NCBI GenBank assembly: GCA_021234155.1
Contig: JAJEKV010000309.1
Location: 188,001 to 252,000 of the forward strand
From: Isoetes taiwanensis
Taxonomy: Eukaryota; Streptophyta; Lycopodiopsida; Isoetales; Isoetaceae
Length of the DNA: 64,000 nucleotides
Direction: 5' to 3'
The position numbers were made by a program, and so were the translations under genes. The first letter of the stretch is position 1. Each line of letters begins with the position of its first letter. Of this stretch, positions 56,285-64,000 are shown one piece after another. The notes beneath the pieces are model-generated. The model was not told the origin of the DNA, ran no database searches, and saw only the letters and a program-made list of their open reading frames with translations.

Positions 56285-57060
56285 TACCAAATGTATTAAC
56301 TTAGGAGAAACCATCTATTAGAAGCTATATATTCGTCTTCAACATTCCTGCATGAGAATATATAATGGTTCCACCAGTAGAGCACTTGCTTAACAACAAG
56401 TAAAGCAGATCTGTTTGACCACTAAGAATTTGTACGTGAGAAATGAGCTGAGCTCTCAATTGCAAACAAGTATGAGAACACAGAATTTTCTCTCATTTCT
56501 GTACATGGATACAAGTCCAGACGCAGCCAAGGTTGTGGCAGATGCTATAGTAGAAACCAAGAAAATTATTTTTCAAGCTGAAGGCATTTGTTCTTTGCTT
56601 AATTCCAAAGCCACATCAAGATCTTGTACGTTCTTACTCAGGACAACAAGCTCTTTTGTTTGCTTCTATTTTCTTAATTGACGCAGATCATTCCAAGAAG
56701 TGAATGTAAGAAACAAGGATTTGCAGCATACTGAAAAAACCAGATGATATACCTGAATCTCCTTAGAGAATCCTGCTGCTTTGTATAAGATGCCAAAGAT
56801 TCTCACTTCGTTTTGAACAAACTTGTGCTTCAAGAATAAAAGTATCAAAGAGAAGAGGTGCCATCTTTGGTAAAATTTGACTTCTAAAATCAGAACTCCA
56901 AGGCAAACAAAATGCTCCAAAGCAGATGCCATATCCTATTTGGATGGAAGCTAGTTACGCCATGCCAAGTCGCACCCTAAACCGCATCCCTAATGCATCC
57001 CGTTAGGGTTTAGTAACGCATGCTTTGTACTTAAGCAAATTCCAGATTTCAAGATTTGGC
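56285..57060. other. Spacer
   Basis: No gene is accepted. A plus-strand frame at 56,506-56,630 (MDTSPDAAKVVADAIVETKK) has a protein-like look but no supporting exons. Confidence 0.35.
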
Positions 57061-57061
57061 C

Positions 57062-57184
57062 ATGGCGGGCAACATTGCTATAAAATCCCTCCTCTCGAGA
57101 GCAAGAGCAGAGAGAATTTTCTTCTCCAGGAAGCAAATCTGGCCGGGCAGCGGTAAAAGCAAACCCTTTCCTAAAGAACCCTAA
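57062..57184 (+). CDS. Small ORF with organelle-presequence-like N-terminus
   Basis: The 40-codon frame MAGNIAIKSLLSRARAERIF...KQIWPGSGKSK is Arg/Ser-rich, lacks acidic residues apart from Glu, and could form an amphipathic helix like a mitochondrial presequence. A possible donor (CG|GTAAAA) lies at 57,152, so it may be a first exon. No later exon was found. Chance is not excluded. Confidence 0.28.
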   Translation: MAGNIAIKSLLSRARAERIFFSRKQIWPGSGKSKPFPKEP

Positions 57185-57189
57185 AATAA

Positions 57190-58920
57190 GGGACCTCGAT
57201 GCTTGCATGTACGTTTTGGGAACTTAAAAAATAATTGATTTTTCAAGGAAAACTATGCAAATGCTAAACCATTGCAAAATCATAGATAATATGTCATTTA
57301 AAATCGAGAATACAAAGTCGACTCTAGATATACTAAATAGTAGGTCTCGTGCAATCGCCCATCAAATCATATGAAAACCATAGAAAAACGCGTTAAAAAA
57401 TACAAAAAGAAACCCCCTTTTATTATGCTACATATTGAAAATATCATTTGAGCGATGACTCATGGTACTAGCCTCCGTATTGTTAGCACGGCCATTATTT
57501 GCTCTTATTCTGCATCCATGAAATGGCAGCATAGGAACATGTTTGCCTGCCGCAACAGCATGCGTGGCAGGGCCTTGCAGGATTACAACCATTTGACATT
57601 GCCAAAGAATCTATAGCCAGAATACAGAATACAGTTCCCATATACGATTGTTTGGGCATCTAAGCAGCTACATCAAGGCTCCAAATCCACTTTGTGCTAG
57701 CTCGAGATATATCACTGTGCATTGAAAATATCATTCAAGGCAGTGACTTACGGTACTAGCCTCCTGTATTGTTAGAGCGGCTAATAAAGAGGGATTCTGA
57801 TAAGCTTTTGTATTTTGTTTTGGGAAATTTGAATAAACCTATGTTTTCCCTTTGCCCAGGGGATTACACTATTTTGAGTTAATATGAAAAACATAATGAT
57901 TCTGTGCCACAATAGTTGATACTGAAATTGACACGCAAAGATAAGCTAGTCTAGGAGCGGGGAGACATATCCATCCCCGCTGGAACAAAGATATCAAATA
58001 ATTATACATGGAAGAAGTAAAAAATAAAATTGAAGAAACAAAAATGCCATAATCCTTTGTTTCATTTAAGTTGTGTGAATTCACATTCATCTGCAAGTTT
58101 GTCTCCGATCTCTTCTCTAACTAAAAAGGATCTATAGTAGTAGAAAATTTCCTAAACTTATCTATTAAATCAAGAAGATTTTTTGAAATGGCTCTTTCAG
58201 CAGGTATCGCACATCATTAGCTTGGAAGGCTCACTTTCAATTTGATGGTCAACGCAAAATTAATTTGGATAGTGCGAATGTATGGAAATAATGTTGAATA
58301 TGCCAGAGGATGGAGAAACAGGAGAACCTCGTAGTCAGTTTATGATACTATGAAGCAATGAGTTAGTTTCTAGTACAAACTGGAGATTCCTTGGTCTCCT
58401 AGCCCCTTCCTAAGAACCTCAGTTTGAAATTGGAGAAAAACTGCATGTTCCCATATGATAAATTCAAAAGACATTGAAAGGCTAAAGGCGGCTTTATTTA
58501 TTTGCATGAAAACATTTCCATCGGTTTGTGCAGTGATCTCCTACTCAACCCTGATATGGTGAAAAGATGATGCTCCAGCAGGTTTTTATTCCAACCAGAG
58601 AAGATATATGCTGAAACTCACAGGTTAGAAAAGGACCAGGGAAAGTTTCATGGAATAAAGAGCTTACATGGGCTCATGGAACCATGGGTGAACCATAGGG
58701 TCAATGGTTGTTAACCTAGTAATTACAAATTCATGCAATGAAATAAATTATCTGTTTACTGCTCTTGTAACTTGCATGGTACTTGCATAGTAAATGTTGC
58801 AGTATGGAGGTCTCTCGGTTTTGACAAAGTCCCCAGGCTAGATTATGTTTGTGCATTACATGTGAGAAAGACCAGCAACTGCAGTTTGTGCATTACCTGG
58901 ACTCCATAAATACCAGTTAA
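57190..58920. other. AT-rich spacer with paralogous flank of Helitron B
   Basis: 57,512-57,712 repeats the two flanks of Helitron B. A block ATTGAAAATATCATT...ACTAGCCTCC...GTATTGTTAG occurs at about 57,435-57,490 and again at about 57,722-57,775, bracketing it. No gene is supported. Confidence 0.6.
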
Positions 58921-58926
58921 TGTTAA

Positions 58927-58955
58927 CTAGTAACGGGTGCCCGGCGTTGCTGGAC
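58927..58955 (-). mobile_element. Helitron 3'-end remnant
   Basis: On the plus strand A|CTAGTAACGGGTGCCCGGC-GTT-GCTGGACAT is the complement of a Helitron 3' end (hairpin plus CTAG). It is related to the ends of copies A and B but diverged. The rest of the element, expected to run to the right, was not delimited. The 146-codon minus frame over 58,927-59,367 is not convincing as a gene. Confidence 0.5.
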
Positions 58956-61900
58956 ATAAATACAATTCTATGTAGCCATATGTAGCTATATGTGAGAGGA
59001 ATGGACGGAGCAATCCACAAAGATGATCCACATTGGGCTCCGCATATGGAAAAAGAGATATTCCTAGATTGGAACTATAGCATTGTAATGAAGAAAAATA
59101 TCTACTTACATAAGTGGTGATAGAGGCATTGTATAATGTTGTAAATGTCATGTAGATATCAACAGAAGCATTTATTTCGTGTTTTTCTTGATAGGAGGTG
59201 AGGTAGGGGAGGTTTACATTTGTACGAAGAATTACGAAGGGCATAAAATTGTGATCATAAAACCGAGTTGTGGACTTATAACCATATAAATCACAATATA
59301 TTATAGTGAAGTATGTGGAGTTGAAATGAGGAGATTTGTGAGAGATGTTAATAAGTTTTCCATTCATAACATGGAGAATGCAATAGTGTAGTGTCTATGA
59401 AGCATTTTTATTGTATTGAGTTTTCCTAATGACCCGAGGTGTATATCTACAAAGTACAATCCTCAAATTGATCATAGCATTGGACTCTAACCCGCAAGGC
59501 AACATGCAATGGGCAAAGGCATAACTCATGATCAACATTATTGTATAGGTGTATTTGAAGTGGAGGAGCGCGGCCCTGCACTATACTACATTTTGTAAAG
59601 GTAAGGCCCCACTATACCACATTTTTTATTATTTATGGTTTGTGTTCTAGATATTATAATTGTTAAACTCAATTTTCATTTAAATGAAACTACTTGTTTT
59701 AGTGTAAGGTGTACCGTAAAAGTATTAGATTGTATTTATGGGGCAACCACACCAAAATAATACAGAGGCAAGACATGATGAAATTGCAAATAAGGAATAG
59801 ATAAGGCTAAATCATGTGATACTCGTTATTGTTGCATATAGCACAACGTGATGTTAATTGTTTAAATTTGCTTTTGTTAAAGCCCAATGTTTGCAATGCA
59901 AGGGATCTTTGTCATATCAACCCCCCATCTATACAACCATTTAAGTCAACAATTATGAACCAATGACTCAATGGCTTTTTGAATTTTTTGTAAAACCATT
60001 AGAGTTGAAGAGTGATTATGTTTGTCAAATGTCACTATAATGCATGCCTCTATAAACACCTAAACTATTGGTTTGCTGCAAGTAGCATCTTATCGGCATG
60101 CCAAGCTTAAGCCTTCAAAACCAAGGTAGCACCATCTAGAAAAAGATTAGAGTTCGAGATTGGAAGAAAGCAATATAATTTAATGATTCAAGGATGTGAG
60201 CTCCATCTAGAAGCAAAAAATAAATGTCGCTCTTTCTTTTGATCAAACTGGCAGCGACAACATCATTGTGAACTGCAAATCATTGAAGGTTCAAGAAATA
60301 CTACGTCATATCTATTCTGCTCACACTTCTTCACTTAATCCCGACATAGATCGCAGCTAGAATTTGCACGCTTCAAAATAAGAGGGAAAGGTCTTCACCA
60401 TAAAGAAATAATGGCCAATGAATCATTCCAAACCCCCATAAGAGAATCAAAGAATTCCCAACACATTGATCTACAATTCTTAGATAAAGCCATTCATTCT
60501 CACATGGTTTAAGTATTTTATTCTCACATGATAAAGTGTCTCACATTTGCATAAGAAAGGAAACTTTGTAAAGCTACAGAGATCATCGTCGTCCAACACT
60601 ATACATGCCTCCATCAATGATTAGGATGAGAAAGAATCACTATTTAGCAGAAGTTCAAGGCAGAGGTTGGCCAAATTTCCCAACTATGCTAGTTACGTAC
60701 TTAGCATTGGCAGAATCCTTCCAGTGATGGGAAGGAACCTTCAAGAAAGGGAACTTCGTAAAGCTACAGAAATCATAGTCATCATTGCTAAGTGAAGCTT
60801 CATCTTAACATGATGTTATTGCTTTTTAAAGAGTTATTTCAACACTAAGTACGACACCATACATGCCTCCACCAGTGACCACGATGAGAAATAATCACTA
60901 TTTTAGCCAAATGTCAAATTTTAGCCAAATGTCAAGGTAGAGGTTGGCTAAATTTCACAGAAAAACTTCAGAAAAGACATGGCTAACTGGTTCAAACAGA
61001 AAATACGCAGATTCTATAGAAAAAAGACTCCTATGCGTAATGTAACCATTGGATAGCTGTAATCCTAAGCTGGAGGTTGTGCAATTATGTATACCACCTT
61101 AATTAGTACATAATTAGAAATATGCTTGGTACAGGCATATACATGATTTGTAGTGGAAAATATTGCATAATAATATGGGCATATGCACGTGACTTGTAAC
61201 AAAAAATATTGCATTAGAGAGAAATCCATACATACCTCTTTCTTAGAAAACTTTGTTGCAATTATATATCCTCATAGCTTCTCCTGCAGTTAAATAGAAA
61301 TATAGTCTTGGTGGAGATATTGATCGAAACATCTCATCCATATGTAAAGTAGTACACTATTAGACCTGCAACAATTTCAACAACCAGGCAGCACTAAGTT
61401 TACATATACAGAGAATGACATGACATGATTGTAGAAAAATTAAGTCACTTAATTGCTTTGTAGATATATAGCTGAAAATGCAAACACAAATGATAGGTCA
61501 GAATCCTATTAGACATGATCAGAAAAGGAAATCAGAAATGGAATGTAATGGAAACAAATACACCCAGGCATCGGATGGATAAGGAAGCGTACAGCTAATA
61601 TGTCTTTTACAATTCAAATGCGATACTTCTATTGATTATTGAAGAAAGTTATTCATAACAAACACAACTGCATACATGCATATATGCCATACATGTCATG
61701 TACCGAACTCTGAAAATGGCTAGAGATGTATGCAGATTAAGTAAGGTGCTGGCAACTCAATGGCCACAATGGGATGGAATCAATATTTGGCCAAATGTTC
61801 CTAAAAGTGGCATGACATCCTACTTCAACAAAAATGCATTTTTTGATAAAGGCAGATCTAAAGGGATAAATCTCACAAATGCTTAGCTAAGTCTAAGCTT

Positions 61901-62203
61901 CAAGAAAGATATTGCTACCTGCTTCAAATGGAAAATATGCAGATTCTACACTGTTTTTCAAAAATAGCAATATTCTATTTTTTTGTGGCTACGTGTTTGG
62001 TAACAACTCACCTGTTCATAGAGCAAGAGCTATTAACAAAACCCTAATTGTGTGCAACATATTCTTATATTCAAGCAAGACAAATAAGAAGCCTTCAAAA
62101 TTGGCAAAAAAATCCATTGAGCACATAAAATTAACTTCCAAACCAGAAATATAGTATGTGGAACTGGAACATAAGCATTTGAACTTCAGTGTTTTGCCTC
62201 TAT

Positions 62204-62305
62204 CAACTCTCCAAGTGCTTATAATGTGAAGCTGATGTGAAGGTTCCAGCTCAACAACTCTCCAAGTGCTTATAATGTGAAGCTGATGTGAAGGTTCCAG
62301 CTCAA
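62204..62305. repeat. 51-bp tandem duplication
   Basis: Two identical adjacent copies beginning CAACTCTCCAAGTGCTTATA and ending GGTTCCAGCT are present. Confidence 0.9.
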
Positions 62306-62616
62306 CAATATTGACTCTACCATGTGTGGATACACTTCAATGAAGATATTCCAAGGATACAAATTTGCAACGTCTATTCAATCTGCATGCACACCGAAGA
62401 AGCTTGTAACACAAACATATTGCAAATAAGTAAACTGAATTGTTGACATTTACAAATCATTTACTGCACGATCCAAATATTGGGAGCAAATGAAGAGACA
62501 ATGCAATAAAGAGAAGCAACAAACTGGGTTTGATCACGCTTAAAATAAAGTTGAAACCTAAGGATCCGTGATAAAATGTAGTGAAGGAGAAATGTCAAAC
62601 CTGAGATCCGTTCATG

Positions 62617-62748
62617 TTATTGATGCTGTTCTCCAGAACTGGCCGGGCTAAGAAGAAGAGAGCATAGAATAGTATACATATAACACCATAGCCAGACCAC
62701 CATAATAGCAAATCTTCTATGTTTCAGTTTAGGCACAATCGCTCCCAT
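62617..62748 (-). CDS. Small ORF with signal-anchor-like segment
   Basis: The 43-residue frame MGAIVPKLKHRRFAIMVVWL then WCYMYTILCSLLLSPASSGE has basic residues before a strongly hydrophobic stretch, like a signal peptide or signal anchor. A donor-like CTCAG|GTTTGA follows just after the stop at about 62,599, so a different frame of the same DNA could be an exon. Unsupported by any known family. Confidence 0.2.
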   Translation of the reverse strand: MGAIVPKLKHRRFAIMVVWLWCYMYTILCSLLLSPASSGEQHQ

Positions 62749-63420
62749 GGGCTATGGTGCCATAATGCATAATGCATTGTAATGTAACTTGAACTTCTAT
62801 TCTATTTATTTTTATGGCAAGGCCATGGTATATGGTTGCATGCTATGTATAGTTGCAACTGTGCACATGTCTGCAAAAAATACATCTTACTCAAGGAGAC
62901 TATATCCCTCAATTTGTTTGATGGCACCATCTCATTTCAAAGTGCTGACAGCCAAATAATACTTTCTTTGAAAGAATTCAGCAGTCCTCTAAAAGAATGA
63001 GGTTTCCAACTAATTTGCAATTGCAAGTTAATTAATGAAAAAGGACTATCATTACAACAAAAAGCAATTTGCAGCTTATAAAATGACTTTGTAATGTCGC
63101 CATTTACATCTACTACAATCTGCGGCAATTCAAACTGATGTGGCAAATAGAGTACCTATTTGTGATGAGGAAAATGCACAGATTTATAGAAAAGTGTGTG
63201 GTAAAAGCACATGTACACAGGAAAAATGACAGATTAGCGAGTTCTTTTGTTTTTAAGTGGCTTTGCCTCAGAACCAAATGCCTCAAAACAAAAGACAACA
63301 AACAAAGCCCTAAATCTACATGATAAGCTCTCTTCAAGATATCCTAAGGATGACTTGAAGTAGATGTAGATTAACGAATTCATTTAGAAAATAGAACGAA
63401 AGAAACTGAAACAATAAGAT

Positions 63421-64000
63421 TTACCTGGCATATATGCTTCCATCACTTGTGGATGAGCAGAAGAGCTTGATCTTAGCTAATAGCGGCTCCAATCACGTAA
63501 AGTAATCGTGGACCTGAAAGAAATAGGGCGGCGGTAAACTCCGTTACCTGATTAGGCTTAAGCTGGAAGCATAACAAATATAATATCATCTCATAGTTAT
63601 CATGTTTGCTAAAATAGGTACAACTACTGCTGTAATGTGGACAAAAAAAACCACTAAAAAACATGAAGCGGATCCTGGCCATACCATGCCGAATCTACAA
63701 AAGCAAAGCTACAGCGTCGAAATTGCACAGAGGTTGTCTTCCACGCGCCTCTCATGCCGGTTACGCACCTCTATTTTCCTAATTTTGTCTAAATCCATGA
63801 CTTCATATCCGGAAACCCGAAATCATACCACAAAAACCTTTCTCAATTTTTGGACAATCGGGAACATTTTCCGGCTACTGAAACCATTAAAACCTTAAAA
63901 AACCAACCTTAGAAAAAAACCAAAAAAGTTTTTCTCCAGGCCGGAAAATCCAAATTTAAACAATAGATATACAGCAGGAAAACATAGCAGGCAAATACAG
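63421..64000. other. Possible minus-strand exon and right-edge sequence
   Basis: On the minus strand an acceptor (CTATTTCTTTCAG) at about 63,513 and a donor (CCAG|GTAAAT) at about 63,427 bound roughly 85 bp whose frame gives LEPLLAKIKLFCSSTSDGSI then YAR. One stop precedes that run, so it may be untranslated. Nothing else is recognised to the window end. Confidence 0.25.

Larger units (their letters stand above)
59400..63420. other. AT-rich intergenic DNA
   Basis: No gene is supported. A diverged direct repeat pairs about 60,556-60,690 with about 60,743-60,955 (CTTTGTAAAGCTACAG...CATACATGCCTCCA...GGCAGAGGTTGGC). A 51-bp tandem duplication is at 62,204-62,305. One small minus-strand ORF at 62,617-62,748 is listed separately. 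Confidence 0.5.

Noticed and set aside
58927-59367. 146-codon minus-strand ORF
   Set aside because: It is low-complexity, Tyr/Ser/Thr/Ile-rich in AT-rich DNA, and ends exactly in a Helitron hairpin. No motif or splice context is seen.
1-64000. tRNA, rRNA, CRISPR or organellar segments
   Set aside because: No cloverleaf, rRNA core or regularly spaced identical repeats with unique spacers were seen. The tRNA-like boxes at 33.5-34.8 kb are too far apart for a tRNA.
1-64000. Integrated viral sequences
   Set aside because: The only reverse transcriptases seen are LINE-type, with neighbouring endonuclease and zinc-binding domains. No capsid, movement-protein or viral replicase motifs were noticed.

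Overview
The window reads as nuclear DNA of a land plant with a large, transposon-filled genome. The evidence is one intact plant-type UDP-glycosyltransferase gene with a spliceosomal intron, a CACTA terminus, paired Helitrons, L1-like LINEs, MITEs and decayed fragments of plant genes (LRR receptor kinase, EamA transporter, SpoU/TrmH methyltransferase, vacuolar-type sulfate transporter, PPR). Divergence of the glycosyltransferase and the LINE families would fit a fern or another non-angiosperm, but the sequence alone does not decide it. There is no organellar, bacterial or viral block.

Layout. 1-25,137 holds two tandem copies of a 12,965-bp unit (1-12,240 and 12,966-25,137). Each copy carries a two-exon minus-strand transposon gene, an unidentified plus-strand gene fragment, a LINE 3' stub, a captured GHR1-like kinase fragment (minus), a decayed minus-strand transposon ORF and a long decayed plus-strand transposon ORF. 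Copy 1 leaves the repeat at about 12,240 and ends in a TGACG-rich array. Copy 2 runs on to about 29,250 with the rest of the plus-strand ORF and many short palindromes. 30,260-31,546 contains exons of an EamA transporter and of a SpoU methyltransferase. 32,948-33,355 is a CACTA right end with its TGACG subterminal array. 33,494-34,810 is a 438-bp tandem array. 36,383-36,976 resembles the C-terminus of a PIF1/Helitron helicase.

37,373-39,202 is the only convincing intact gene, a UGT. Two near-identical non-autonomous Helitrons (39,234-41,969 and 52,140-54,870, both minus) bracket MITEs, LINE remnants, the last three exons of a SULTR4-like gene (minus, 47,146-47,739) and an L1-like LINE (minus, about 48.0-51.9 kb) that itself contains a 238-bp hAT-type MITE. 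From 55 to 64 kb the DNA is AT-rich with a PPR remnant, a third Helitron-type end and small repeats.

A caution for every ORF in the repeats: the duplicated segments disagree mainly at CAG/CTG sites, with changes such as CAG to CGG and CTG to CG. This is not a cytosine-deamination pattern. It looks like base-calling error at CHG-methylated cytosines in an assembly dominated by nanopore reads. Many frameshifts and stops in the transposon ORFs may therefore be technical, while the UGT gene appears clean.
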